Notes: generated by a model not told the origin, from the letters alone. A DNA stretch of 14,578 nt from Candidatus Bathyarchaeota archaeon (GCA_030617005.1 JAUWWH010000002.1:1-14578); one strand, 5' to 3'. Shown: positions 1 to 6,930, counted from the stretch's first letter. A program made the numbers and translations.

Positions 1-213
1 TCCCCCAAAACCCGGTTTCACAGAATATTTAACCGAAGGAGGAGTGACGATCCATCAAACTGGACGATTTTCGCAGATAGAGATTTCAGGGAACTCAATG
101 TAGGGATCGGTCCAGTGATAGCTATGGCGGATCATGTTATCCCAAATGAGGAAAGCCTTCGCAGATTCCTCAGCAGAGTTCGGCGTTTCTTGAAGGCGAA
201 TATAAATGAATGA
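1..213 (+). CDS. UPF0200 family kinase-like protein, C-terminal part (5'-truncated by window)
   Basis: The reading frame is open from base 1 and stops with TGA at 211-213; the start lies outside the window. The 70 visible residues contain RRRSDDPSNW, RDFRELNVGIG and VIAMADHVIPNEESLRRF. These match the C-terminal part of the archaeal UPF0200 family, which is related to dephospho-CoA kinase and other P-loop nucleotide kinases. The expected N-terminal P-loop is not visible here. The substrate of this family is not established, so I assign no reaction. The last eight bases overlap the start of the next gene, a UPF0201 protein, so the two are very likely co-transcribed and translationally coupled. 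In some archaea (for example Archaeoglobus) UPF0200 and UPF0201 are a single fused protein, which supports both identifications. Confidence 0.8.
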   Translation, partial: SPKTRFHRIFNRRRSDDPSNWTIFADRDFRELNVGIGPVIAMADHVIPNEESLRRFLSRVRRFLKANINE

Positions 214-607
214 AATAACAGGAACTATTACAGTTGAGATTAAACCAACTGAGAACTCAAAGAAGGTAGAAAAAGCGGTTAATACCTTTTTTAACTACAC
301 ATCCTTGAATACGGTTCCCAAACTTGAAAAGAATTATCTTATTGCGAGGATCGAGGGGAGAGAGGGATTAATAAAATTTTACGAGAGACTTAGGCAGGAG
401 AGAATCCTGAACGTAGCTAGGAAAGTTCTGATTAACGGTTTAAGAGGAAACTCTATTACTTTTTATCTGAATAAGCAAGTAGCATATGTTAATCATATCT
501 CCTTTTGTGAACCAAAAAGTGAATCTCCTTTAGGTCCAATTAGAGTTGAAATAAGATGTGATGATGCAAATCAACTAATTAATTGGCTTACTATGAGAAC
601 CAAGTAA
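206..607 (+). CDS. UPF0201 family protein (COG1931-like)
   Basis: A complete protein of 133 residues from an ATG that overlaps the end of the UPF0200 gene. The N-terminus has the family pattern VEIKPTENSKKVEKAV (about 10-25). The centre has LRQERILNVARKVLINGL and GNSITFYLNKQVAYVNHISF (about 62-100). The C-terminus has SPLGPIRVEI and ends in INWLTMRTK, close to the family ending 'IDWLAPRT'. These proteins have a fold compared with ribosomal protein L5 and have been suggested to bind RNA, but no activity is proven. The length is normal for the family. Overlap with the kinase-like gene upstream, and the known fusion of both families elsewhere, suggest that the two proteins act together. The identification is secure; the function is not known. 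Confidence 0.85.
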   Translation: MNEITGTITVEIKPTENSKKVEKAVNTFFNYTSLNTVPKLEKNYLIARIEGREGLIKFYERLRQERILNVARKVLINGLRGNSITFYLNKQVAYVNHISFCEPKSESPLGPIRVEIRCDDANQLINWLTMRTK

Positions 608-699
608 ATTGTAGAGATACACCCTGCAAGATTATTTGTAAAGTATCATTTTATTAACTTTAATTATACATTCGAAACTTATGGTTCTAATCCCTATTT

Positions 700-1521
700 T
701 TAGGATGTTTTTTTCCCCACTAATCTTTCGAAGATCCATTTCCTTGTACTATACTTTTCATCTTTAAGCTTTTCAGCTAGTTTTTGTTCGTATACTGTTA
801 ATATTTCCTCTTTAGGAAACTTAACATTGAATGCTTTTTGAAATCCTTCAATAAGAGCATGGTAAATTTTTTCAACTTCTATGTTTAATGTAAGCTCCTG
901 TTTAATAGACGTAATTCTTTCTCTAGCGATGCATATTACGTCTGTGATAGTCTTAGCCCATGGAACTCGTAGAAAAGTAAACATTTTGACAAGATCTATA
1001 TCTATAAGAAATGTGTCATGTTGAAGAATGACTCCATTTTTATGACGTTGGGAACTTCCAGAAATTTTTTTACCATCAATTATTAGGTTAGGACAGTTTC
1101 TTTGATCGCCTGGTTGAAAATTGGCATTTATACCTAGAATTTTTGTGGTTTCTATTAGTCCATTGCATATAGTGTTGTAGGAGGTAATTACGTCTTTTGT
1201 TTCCAAGTCTTCTTCTTTAATAATCACACTGTATGTAATTTCACCTTTAAAGTCGTGGTAGACTGCTCCTCCACCAGTTATTCTCCGGACTATGTCTACA
1301 CCATGTCTTTGGCAGTTTTCAACATGGATTTCCTTGAAGACATTCTGAAACCGTCCTATTGAAACTGCTGAAAGTTTCCATAGATAGAAACGTAGAGTAT
1401 TAGGTACTAACTTTTTAATTCTTGCGGTCAATATGGCCTCATCGATAGCCATATTCATAAAAGCATCTTTAACATCTAAACCAATTATACGCCATTCTTC
1501 TACCAATACAATATTCTCCAA
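700..1521 (-). CDS. lplA: Lipoate-protein ligase A, catalytic domain only
   Basis: A 273-residue member of the BPL_LplA_LipB family, which activates lipoate or octanoate with ATP and transfers it to a lysine on lipoyl-carrier proteins (GcvH or 2-oxoacid dehydrogenase E2). Visible motifs are RRITGGGAVYHD (79-90), the lipoyl-AMP loop with the conserved lysine in DGKKISGSSQ (149-158), and QHDTFLID (167-174). The chosen start is TTG at 1519-1521, preceded on the minus strand by an AGGTAG ribosome-binding-like sequence. It lies four bases after the stop of the radical SAM gene, so the two form an operon. Bacterial LplA is about 335 residues and carries a C-terminal accessory domain. That domain is missing here, as in Thermoplasma, where a separate LplB protein supplies it. 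I see no LplB in the window. Confidence 0.88.
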   Translation of the reverse strand: MENIVLVEEWRIIGLDVKDAFMNMAIDEAILTARIKKLVPNTLRFYLWKLSAVSIGRFQNVFKEIHVENCQRHGVDIVRRITGGGAVYHDFKGEITYSVIIKEEDLETKDVITSYNTICNGLIETTKILGINANFQPGDQRNCPNLIIDGKKISGSSQRHKNGVILQHDTFLIDIDLVKMFTFLRVPWAKTITDVICIARERITSIKQELTLNIEVEKIYHALIEGFQKAFNVKFPKEEILTVYEQKLAEKLKDEKYSTRKWIFERLVGKKTS

Positions 1522-1525
1522 TGAT

Positions 1526-2506
1526 CTACCTGTCTATGTGCTTAATAACAGGATTAAAGGGGTAGTTGTACAATGGACCACTAGGCCTTTCATTATAATA
1601 TGGTCTATTACACCCTGAACACCCAGATGTCATAAATGGAAGACCAGTTTTCACTGTTTCCCTTATCAAACTCTCTTTGAGTTTAAAGTCCACAATGTCA
1701 CCACCCATATTAAAAACGATGTCTTCACACTTAGCTTTACCATTAGTTATCAAGTAATGTGCCAACTGTATTCTTCTATATCGACGAATCGAAGGTTGAG
1801 GTCTCTTCTCCTGACTCGTTCCAGGTATAGGTGTGAACGCGAAGAGGCTTGGGTGTACACCAATATTTACCATCCTCTGAATAATTTCGATAAGTTCACG
1901 ATCATTTTCTCCAAGACCTACTATAAAATGTGTGGTAACCTTTCCCTTCCCAAGAATATGTATAGCGTTTTTTAAACATTCTATATGTTTCTCCCATATA
2001 TATGGTCCCCCACCCAAAGAACCCTTGGTCTTTTTAAACAATTCCTTAGTGGCAGCATCAAGAGAAATTCCAATTCTATCAACACCAGCATTCATCAGAT
2101 GCTGAATCTGTTCCTTACTCAAGGGTTGACAAGAAATGGAAATGGGTAAACTGCTCATTGAATTGATTTTACTGAGTAGAGCTAACACTTCTTTGAATAC
2201 ACCAGGATAATTTATGGTTTGTAAGCAGACTCTTTTGACTAGGTTTCCGCTTTCAACCACTTTAATTCGATTAATCACATTCTCTAAGGGAAATAATGGC
2301 CATGTAACCCGTGATAGCATATTAGCTCTACTCGTACTAGATCGTGCTTGGGAGCAGAAAACACAATTAGCAGAACATTTCCCGGAATGATATGTCATTA
2401 AGTAGATAGTTGTTGTTTCCGTTTCCTGTACTCCATCCGTTAACCCTAGGGTTATAGCGGAACCGAGGGATACTCTGATCATCGACGGAAGGTATTCTTC
2501 ACACAC
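1526..2506 (-). CDS. Biotin-synthase-like radical SAM protein, probable lipoyl synthase subunit (LipS1/LipS2 type)
   Basis: A 326-residue radical SAM protein with the cluster motif CSANCVFC (C44, C48, C51; CX3CX2C) and a second cysteine pair near the C-terminus, GCSGCNRPYYNERPSG (C296, C299), which may bind an auxiliary iron-sulfur cluster. The overall pattern is that of biotin-synthase-related proteins. Because lplA follows four bases later, the best reading is one subunit of the two-protein archaeal lipoyl synthase LipS1/LipS2, known from Thermococcus, which inserts sulfur into octanoyl groups. I cannot tell LipS1 from LipS2 by eye, and the partner is not in the window. The start is GTG at 2504-2506; a TATA-like box 26 bases upstream suggests a leaderless transcript starting there. 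An internal ATG at residue 9 is the alternative. The stop is TAG. Confidence 0.75.
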   Translation of the reverse strand: MCEEYLPSMIRVSLGSAITLGLTDGVQETETTTIYLMTYHSGKCSANCVFCSQARSSTSRANMLSRVTWPLFPLENVINRIKVVESGNLVKRVCLQTINYPGVFKEVLALLSKINSMSSLPISISCQPLSKEQIQHLMNAGVDRIGISLDAATKELFKKTKGSLGGGPYIWEKHIECLKNAIHILGKGKVTTHFIVGLGENDRELIEIIQRMVNIGVHPSLFAFTPIPGTSQEKRPQPSIRRYRRIQLAHYLITNGKAKCEDIVFNMGGDIVDFKLKESLIRETVKTGLPFMTSGCSGCNRPYYNERPSGPLYNYPFNPVIKHIDR

Positions 2507-2915
2507 GAAGTTAGCCTCTTCTATTTATTTTAAATAATCCGTAATATATCAATAAGGACTCACTTAACTTGAAACAATCATGTTTTATAATCCATCGTAA
2601 GTCTTCAGCTATTTGAATCTCATTTTTTTATAGTAAGATGAATGTTTTTTGATCTTTTCTTCATAGACTATCCTTTCTTCCTAATATACTATATAGTTCT
2701 AAAATAGGTTTACCTTTAAAATGTTTAAGAGGAAAAAAATAGAATGAATTACTTAGATTTTTTTTGTAGATACACATTCTTGAATAATTTTTCTCTTTTA
2801 AATACATCTTCAATGAGAAAAATAAGTAAGAATATGAACTGTTTAATACTCCATTATTTCTATATTTTAGCTGAGTAAATACGTGTTAATAGAGTATTTG
2901 GTGCTTCTATTATTT
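2507..2915. other. AT-rich spacer with no convincing gene
   Basis: This 409-base stretch lies between the radical SAM gene and the end of nep1, both on the minus strand. It is strongly A/T rich with several T runs. I found no tRNA, repeat or recognisable protein. One plus-strand frame of 44 codons (2744-2878) starts with ATG after an AGAGGA-like sequence, but it reads as low-complexity, Asn/Phe/Leu-rich composition and I do not call it a gene. The right end probably holds the 3' end of the nep1 transcript, and the left end holds the lipS promoter. Confidence 0.6.
2528..2536 (-). promoter_or_regulatory. TATA-like box for the lipS-lplA operon
   Basis: On the minus strand this reads TATTTAAAA inside a longer A/T run. 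Its centre is about 26 bases before the GTG start of the radical SAM gene, the usual archaeal TATA-to-start-site distance. This predicts a transcript that begins at or next to the start codon. The call rests on position and composition only, in a generally AT-rich spacer. Confidence 0.4.
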
Positions 2916-3605
2916 TTATAATCGGTTCTTAGGTAACTCAATTAATCTCTCATATTCATAGATTATCCTAGCAGTTACCGTCCAAGTATCAAGCACCTCT
3001 GAATCGATAGAGACGAGCTCATTTGCTATACTCAGTGTCTCTTCTGAAAAACGACCTCCAGGGAATGCCCCTACTATAACTAAAGGGTTTTCCATTTTAA
3101 CAAGTCTCTCCAAAACATCATGTAATGTCTTGGGTGAACCTGACCTAGTGAATACTAAAGTATAAGATGGTTTAATCACATCAAGAAGGTTACTAAGGTT
3201 TCCTTTTCTTAACCTGAGGAGTACTTGACCCTGCTCCGGAACCCTAGTCGTCCTAAAAAGTTGCTCAATTAAACCCACAAAACGGTTATAATTTCGCGGT
3301 AATCGAACAGTAGGATTCAGGAAGATAAGAAGATTCCCAATGGTATGAATATATGTTCTCAATAAACCTGTCCTATTCAACGGTGTTCCTAAAGCTTCAA
3401 GAAGAGAAAAGTGAACAATGTCAGGTCGTCCCCGTTTTAAGCTGTCATCTAAAGAGAACATTGCTCTATGATGATAAGATCTATCTAAAAGCGATTGATG
3501 CGTCTTTTTACTCACACCCTTAGCCCACGCAACAATAGATGGGTGAAATACGATTTTCTTTGGAATAGTTTCTAATGCTGCTTCAGCCAATACAAAGTTC
3601 AACAT
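2916..3605 (-). CDS. nep1: Nep1/Emg1 rRNA pseudouridine N1-methyltransferase
   Basis: A 229-residue SPOUT-class methyltransferase. It methylates N1 of a conserved pseudouridine in helix 35 of small-subunit rRNA, using S-adenosylmethionine, and is needed for small-subunit assembly. Family signatures are plain: LDRSYHHRAM (40-49), KRGRPDIVHFSLLEALGTPL (57-76) followed by GLLRTYIHT, the GAFPGGRFSEE loop (179-189) and the C-terminal WTVTARIIYEYER (209-221). The last two belong to the knotted SAM-binding site. Length and start (ATG at 3603-3605) are normal. The gene is head to head with rnp4, with only 78 bases between the start codons, so rRNA modification and tRNA processing genes share an intergenic promoter region. 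Confidence 0.95.
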   Translation of the reverse strand: MLNFVLAEAALETIPKKIVFHPSIVAWAKGVSKKTHQSLLDRSYHHRAMFSLDDSLKRGRPDIVHFSLLEALGTPLNRTGLLRTYIHTIGNLLIFLNPTVRLPRNYNRFVGLIEQLFRTTRVPEQGQVLLRLRKGNLSNLLDVIKPSYTLVFTRSGSPKTLHDVLERLVKMENPLVIVGAFPGGRFSEETLSIANELVSIDSEVLDTWTVTARIIYEYERLIELPKNRL

Positions 3606-3636
3606 ACTTTCTATTCTATTGGATGTTAGGAAAAAA

Positions 3637-3644
3637 CTTTATCA
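3637..3644 (+). promoter_or_regulatory. TATA-like box for rnp4
   Basis: CTTTATCA preceded by an A run that could act as BRE. It lies in the 78-base divergent region between nep1 and rnp4. A start site about 25 bases downstream would give a leader of roughly 15-20 bases before the TTG start of rnp4. This is a weak consensus match supported mainly by position. Confidence 0.33.
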
Positions 3645-3683
3645 TGGGTAGGAAACTAATTTGAATGAGGATTTCGATTAAAG

Positions 3684-4031
3684 TTGGTAAACCGGAGGAT
3701 GCGCCATCGACTTCGTAGAGAAAATAAACGGATTGCCCTAGAACGCATTTTTGTCTTATTTAACATGGCGAAGGAAGTTTTTAGAGAAGAACCTGAATTG
3801 GCTCAATATTATATTACTTTAGCTAAAAAAATAGGGATGCGCTACAAGGTTAAATTACCAATTGAGTTAAGAAGAATGTCCTGTAAACACTGTAAATCCT
3901 TTATCTTTCCTGGAATAAATTGTAGGGTAAGACTTCAACAACGACGTGAACCACATGTGGTAATCACATGTTTTAACTGTGGAGGATTTATGCGAATACC
4001 GTTGCGAAATCGGGGAATACCCCGCAGGTAA
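3684..4031 (+). CDS. rnp4: RNase P protein component 4 (Rpp21/Rpr2 family)
   Basis: A protein subunit of archaeal ribonuclease P, which trims 5' leaders from pre-tRNAs; the family pairs with Rpp29 on the specificity domain of the RNA. The protein has an N-terminal helical part (about 5-55, with ALERIFVLFNMAKEVF and AQYYITLAKKIGMRYKVKLP). A zinc ribbon follows, with C67/C70 in CKHC and C96/C99 in CFNCGG, and the family signature FPGINCRVRL between them. Its 115 residues are normal. The frame allows a TTG start at 3684 or an ATG at 3699. The GGAGG directly abuts the ATG and is too close to serve it, so I keep the TTG. It is followed by the YhbY gene and the ribosomal protein block, a common archaeal neighbourhood. 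Confidence 0.93.
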   Translation: MVNRRMRHRLRRENKRIALERIFVLFNMAKEVFREEPELAQYYITLAKKIGMRYKVKLPIELRRMSCKHCKSFIFPGINCRVRLQQRREPHVVITCFNCGGFMRIPLRNRGIPRR

Positions 4032-4291
4032 TATCACTTCCTCTTCAAAACTACTTCATCTCTTAATAAGGGTGTTATTTAATTCCGCATCTTTTGTTTT
4101 TATATACCACTCTTTTTAGTGGTTATATTATTTTTATTAGAATAATAGCGATGCTTATTTTGTAAGGTTAATATGCATGATAAGGATGGATACTCCTGCG
4201 TAATTTATCGGTGGATCCAGAGCTCATTTTGTTCTTCGCTAAAGTTACCATAATACTCGTGGTTCAAAGGAAATTGTGACGCATAGATTTT
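4032..4291 (+). other. Leader/spacer before the YhbY gene
   Basis: A 260-base gap in an otherwise tight plus-strand block. It contains an A/T-rich TATA-like tract near 4122-4139 and an open frame of only 26 codons starting at the ATG near 4173, with no family resemblance. No tRNA could be folded despite a GGTTCAAAG string near 4261. It may hold the promoter of the YhbY gene. Confidence 0.4.
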
Positions 4292-4732
4292 GTGGAAAAA
4301 GAAGAAGTATTTGGGAGAAAACTCGATGAATTAATATATGATTTCATATGGAAGTTATCGCAAGAAAAACAGGGGGAGTTGCGGGGGATCAAAGGGTGGT
4401 GTTTCCACTCCGCAGAGGATTTACGCGAATATCCCTTAAGGAGAGAATTTAAGAAGATGATTACAAAGAAACAGAAATTAAGGATTAGAAAGGAATTTTC
4501 CACTGAGAAACCTACGGTATGGATCGGTAAAAACGGAATTACTGAAGAATTCATTGGGGAATTATTAAACCAATTTGAGAAAAACGAAGTTGTTAAGGTA
4601 AAAATTCTGAAAAGTTTACTAAAAACTCATAGTGCCTTTGAAATAGCTGAAAAATTAATAAAACAGATCGATTCTATTCTAATAGAGGTTCGAGGTCATA
4701 GTTTTATCTTTTTCAGAAAGCGAAAGTTGTAG
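4292..4732 (+). CDS. YhbY/CRM-domain RNA-binding protein with N-terminal extension
   Basis: The C-terminal 90 residues form a CRS1/YhbY (CRM) domain: ITKKQKLRIRKEF (57-69), the signature VWIGKNGITEEFIGEL (76-91), VVKVKILKS (100-108) and the final strand IEVRGHSFIFFRKRK. In bacteria and plastids this domain binds rRNA precursors and group II introns and takes part in ribosome assembly, which fits the neighbours here. Archaeal members are usually about 85-100 residues. This frame adds about 55 residues before the domain, starting at GTG 4292, with no strong ribosome-binding site. The alternative start is ATG at 4457, which gives a 91-residue protein of the usual size. The extension has plausible protein composition but I do not recognise it. 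The stop is TAG. Confidence 0.85.
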   Translation: MEKEEVFGRKLDELIYDFIWKLSQEKQGELRGIKGWCFHSAEDLREYPLRREFKKMITKKQKLRIRKEFSTEKPTVWIGKNGITEEFIGELLNQFEKNEVVKVKILKSLLKTHSAFEIAEKLIKQIDSILIEVRGHSFIFFRKRKL

Positions 4733-4823
4733 GATAACAGAGAGATGTTTAAATATGTTTTACAATCAATTGATAAAAAACGGAAACATCTATAAGTCAA
4801 GATTTTTTTTAGAGGAGAAACAT

Positions 4824-4838
4824 AAAAAGCATTTATAT
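4824..4838 (+). promoter_or_regulatory. BRE/TATA promoter for rps19e and downstream genes
   Basis: AAAAAGC (BRE-like) is followed by ATTTATAT. The start site expected about 25 bases downstream, near 4858-4864, gives a leader of about 20-25 bases before the TTG of rps19e. The 152-base gap before rps19e and the tight packing after it make this a good candidate for the main promoter of the block. Confidence 0.55.
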
Positions 4839-4884
4839 CTCTCTTATTAATTACTGATGTACTCCAATGAAGGTGTAAAAGGGT

Positions 4885-5343
4885 TTGCCAACCATTTATA
4901 ATATTCCAGCAGAAAAAATTATTGAAATAACAGTCGAATACTTAAAAGATAATGTCCCTGAAGTCACTCCTCCATCTTGGGTTACCTTCGTGAAAACTGG
5001 CTCTCATACAGAGAAGCCACCACAAAACCCAGACTGGTGGTATATTCGATCCGCATCTCTACTACGAAAGATTTACATAAATGGTCCTATAGGTATTGCG
5101 AGATTGAGGAAGGCGTATGGTGGACGGAGTAGAAAGGGAAATGTGGGAAAGCATAAGAGGCGTGGAGGGGGACTCATTATTAGATCCTCGTTGCAACAAC
5201 TTGAAAAAGCGGGTTTAGTAATGAAAGTTGAGAAAAAGGGGAGAAAAATAACTAATAAAGGAATTTCTCTCCTTGATAGTTTAGCTACAGAAATCCAGAA
5301 GAAACTTGAAAAGAACATGCCTGAACTAAAAAAATATAGATAA
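4885..5343 (+). CDS. rps19e: Small-subunit ribosomal protein S19e
   Basis: S19e is present in archaea and eukaryotes and absent from bacteria; it sits in the head of the small subunit and aids its maturation. The 152 residues show the whole family pattern: [14 protein letters not shown] at the start, [17 protein letters not shown] (30-46), [20 protein letters not shown] (51-70), [13 protein letters not shown] (73-85), [10 protein letters not shown] (103-112) and [13 protein letters not shown] (119-131). The start is TTG at 4885, ten or so bases after AAGGTG; its N-terminal match to the family fixes it. PDCD5 follows after 11 bases, so both are in one operon. Confidence 0.97.
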   Translation: MPTIYNIPAEKIIEITVEYLKDNVPEVTPPSWVTFVKTGSHTEKPPQNPDWWYIRSASLLRKIYINGPIGIARLRKAYGGRSRKGNVGKHKRRGGGLIIRSSLQQLEKAGLVMKVEKKGRKITNKGISLLDSLATEIQKKLEKNMPELKKYR

Positions 5344-5354
5344 ACGGTGCTATT

Positions 5355-5687
5355 ATGAGTTCTAACAGTGAACTTGACGCAATTCGTCAGAGACGTTTAA
5401 TTGGACTCCGTCAACAACTTCTTGAGGAACAACAGAAAACGGAGCAACGTCAAGCTTTAGAGGGACAGAAACAATCTTTACTTCGAGAAATTTTAACATC
5501 AGAAGCTAGGCAACGGCTTAATCGAATCAAGTTAGTAAAATCAGATTTTGTAGCTCAACTTGAACTTCAATTAATTCAGATTGCACAAAGTGGAAGAGTA
5601 AGACTCCCTATTAATGACGAACAACTTAAGCAGATACTGATACAACTTCAATCTGTGAAACGAGAAACTAAGTTTAGGAGAATGTAA
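5355..5687 (+). CDS. PDCD5/TFAR19-family nucleic-acid-binding protein
   Basis: A 110-residue protein of the PDCD5 family, a small helical-bundle protein conserved in archaea and eukaryotes. It is annotated in archaea as a DNA-binding protein, but its cellular role is not settled. The sequence has the Gln/Glu/Arg-rich N-terminal helix ([20 protein letters not shown]), the core [20 protein letters not shown] (about 45-64), the family element [14 protein letters not shown] with [10 protein letters not shown], and a basic tail KRETKFRRM. It starts with ATG after a GGTG sequence. It lies between rps19e and rpl39e, the usual archaeal position, which suggests a link with ribosome synthesis. Confidence 0.93.
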   Translation: MSSNSELDAIRQRRLIGLRQQLLEEQQKTEQRQALEGQKQSLLREILTSEARQRLNRIKLVKSDFVAQLELQLIQIAQSGRVRLPINDEQLKQILIQLQSVKRETKFRRM

Positions 5688-5688
5688 A

Positions 5689-5844
5689 TTGACTAAGAAT
5701 AAACCAGCAGCAAAGAAGAGAAGGTTGGTTAAAGCAAATAGGCGGAGTCAACCTGTTCCAATTTGGATTTTTGTGAAATCAGGTAGGAAGGTTCGATCTA
5801 GTCCAAAAAGGAGAAACTGGCGTAGAAGTAAACTTCGCGCTTAA
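5689..5844 (+). CDS. rpl39e: Large-subunit ribosomal protein L39e
   Basis: A 51-residue, very basic protein that is easy to miss because of its size and TTG start. The sequence runs from MTKNKPAAKKRRLVKAN through VPIWIFVKSGRKV (23-35) to the C-terminal PKRRNWRRSKLRA, the L39e signature. L39e lines the wall of the nascent-peptide exit tunnel. The TTG start at 5689 lies one base after the TAA of PDCD5, and an AGGAG inside the end of PDCD5 (5676-5680) sits eight bases before it. This supports the start and suggests coupled translation. The L31e gene follows 11 bases later, the almost universal archaeal order L39e-L31e-aIF6. Confidence 0.95.
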   Translation: MTKNKPAAKKRRLVKANRRSQPVPIWIFVKSGRKVRSSPKRRNWRRSKLRA

Positions 5845-5855
5845 GGGGTCTAATT

Positions 5856-6134
5856 ATGTCTAAAGAGAATAAAGAAATCGTTGAAGAGCGAATCTATACA
5901 ATTCCCTTGACTAAAGCTTGGTCTTCACCGAAGAGGACAAGAACCCCTCGTGCTATGCGTGTTCTAAAGGATTTCATTAGAAAGCATATGAAATCTGAGG
6001 ACCTCTTAATTTCTACCGAAGTAAATGAGTTTCTTTGGAGTAAAGGAATTGAAGGTTCACCTAGGAAGATTAGGATTAAAGCAGTTAGAGATGCGGATAA
6101 TGTAGTAACAGTTTATCTTGTCAAAGGAGAATGA
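5856..6134 (+). CDS. rpl31e: Large-subunit ribosomal protein L31e
   Basis: A 92-residue protein with the family pattern RIYTIPLTKAW near residue 12, PRAMRVLKDFIRKHMKSED (about 32-50), VNEFLWSKGIEGSPRKIRIK (about 57-76) and VTVYLVKGE at the end. L31e lies near the exit of the peptide tunnel, where targeting factors and chaperones dock. It starts with ATG about eight bases after AAGGGG. Its TGA stop overlaps the ATG of aIF6 in an ATGA junction, so the two are translationally coupled. Confidence 0.97.
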   Translation: MSKENKEIVEERIYTIPLTKAWSSPKRTRTPRAMRVLKDFIRKHMKSEDLLISTEVNEFLWSKGIEGSPRKIRIKAVRDADNVVTVYLVKGE

Positions 6135-6814
6135 TATCCTATTTGGCAATTCTCCGTTTTAATCTTCTTGGCAATCCAAATATTGGAATCTACGCACTTA
6201 CAACTAACTCCTACACACTAATTCCGACAAAAAACTTAGAAGGAAAGATTAAACGTTTAAGTACGTTCCTAAATGGACAGCTTATTCCTACTACCATTGG
6301 AGGAACCCGTCTTATAGGTGTTTTAGCAGCAGCTAACTCCAATGGGATTATATTACCTAATTTTATTCTTGATGATGAAATCCGAGTTATGAGAACTCTA
6401 TTAGATACAAATATTGATAGAATAAAGAGTAAAATAAATGCTTTTGGGAACTTAATTCTTGTGAACGATCATGGGGGTATAGTTGGAAAAAACTTAATGC
6501 GGGAAAAGAAGATTATTCATAAAATCGAAGATATTTTAGATATTGAACTTGTACTTGGTCAAATAGCTGGATTACCCTATGTTGGTTCTTTGGCTGTAGC
6601 AACTAATACAGGCGTTTTAGCACACCCTCTGCTTCGAGATGATGAGAAAAAGGTATTAACGGATGTCCTTAAAGTTCGAGTAGATCTTGGAACAATTAAT
6701 GGTGGAAATCCCTTTATATCATCTGGCATTTTAGTAAACGATCATGGAGCGATTATTAGTCACCTTACAACTGGCCCAGAAATTATGACGATCTCGAATC
6801 TATTCGGTGTATAA
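6131..6814 (+). CDS. eif6: Translation initiation / anti-association factor aIF6
   Basis: A 227-residue homologue of eIF6, which binds the large subunit at the L14e/L23 face and stops it joining the small subunit during late maturation. The five-fold repeated alpha/beta fold is visible as recurring elements: FNLLGNPNIGIYALTTNSY, IGGTRLIGVLAAANSNGIIL, NLILVNDHGGIVGKNL, YVGSLAVATNTGVLAHPLL and SGILVNDHGAIISHL. The strand-turn units with VNDHG occur twice (about 114 and 206). Length is normal. The ATG lies directly behind AAGGAG in the end of rpl31e. The following gap of 116 bases carries TATA-like sequences, so LX may also have its own promoter. Confidence 0.97.
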   Translation: MISYLAILRFNLLGNPNIGIYALTTNSYTLIPTKNLEGKIKRLSTFLNGQLIPTTIGGTRLIGVLAAANSNGIILPNFILDDEIRVMRTLLDTNIDRIKSKINAFGNLILVNDHGGIVGKNLMREKKIIHKIEDILDIELVLGQIAGLPYVGSLAVATNTGVLAHPLLRDDEKKVLTDVLKVRVDLGTINGGNPFISSGILVNDHGAIISHLTTGPEIMTISNLFGV

Positions 6815-6828
6815 CCTTCGTTTGATAG

Positions 6829-6836
6829 TTTATAAA
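6829..6836 (+). promoter_or_regulatory. TATA-like box upstream of LX
   Basis: TTTATAAA in the 116-base gap between aIF6 and LX. A start site about 25 bases downstream would leave a leader of about 70 bases that keeps the GAGGG ribosome-binding sequence at 6919-6923. A second TATA-like tract near 6894-6902 would start transcription at or inside that sequence and is less likely to be the main promoter. Confidence 0.4.
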
Positions 6837-6930
6837 TCTCCTTCCAAATGGATAATAAACATTAAAATATGGCTAAGTTAAATCCTTTTCATCTTATAAA
6901 AAACTTCTAAATACTTTTGAGGGAATTCTG

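Noticed and set aside
1757-1975. 72-residue plus-strand frame opposite the radical SAM gene
   Set aside because: It is antisense to a conserved protein and has no start-site support or family likeness.
2744-2878. 44-codon frame in the AT-rich spacer with an AGAGGA sequence upstream
   Set aside because: The Asn/Phe/Leu/Ile-rich translation is what A/T-rich non-coding DNA produces; no motif or membrane pattern is convincing.
4140-4275. tRNA-like GGTTCAAAG string before the YhbY gene
   Set aside because: The flanks do not pair as a T-arm, and no acceptor or anticodon stem could be formed.
4264-4554. 96-residue minus-strand frame over the YhbY gene
   Set aside because: It is antisense to the YhbY gene, is rich in Ser, Phe and Asn, and resembles no family; it is explained by the codon pattern of the real gene.
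6869-6910. Possible 13-residue leader peptide before LX (MAKLNPFHLIKNF)
   Set aside because: It is too short to judge, has no ribosome-binding site, and there is no known attenuation at LX.
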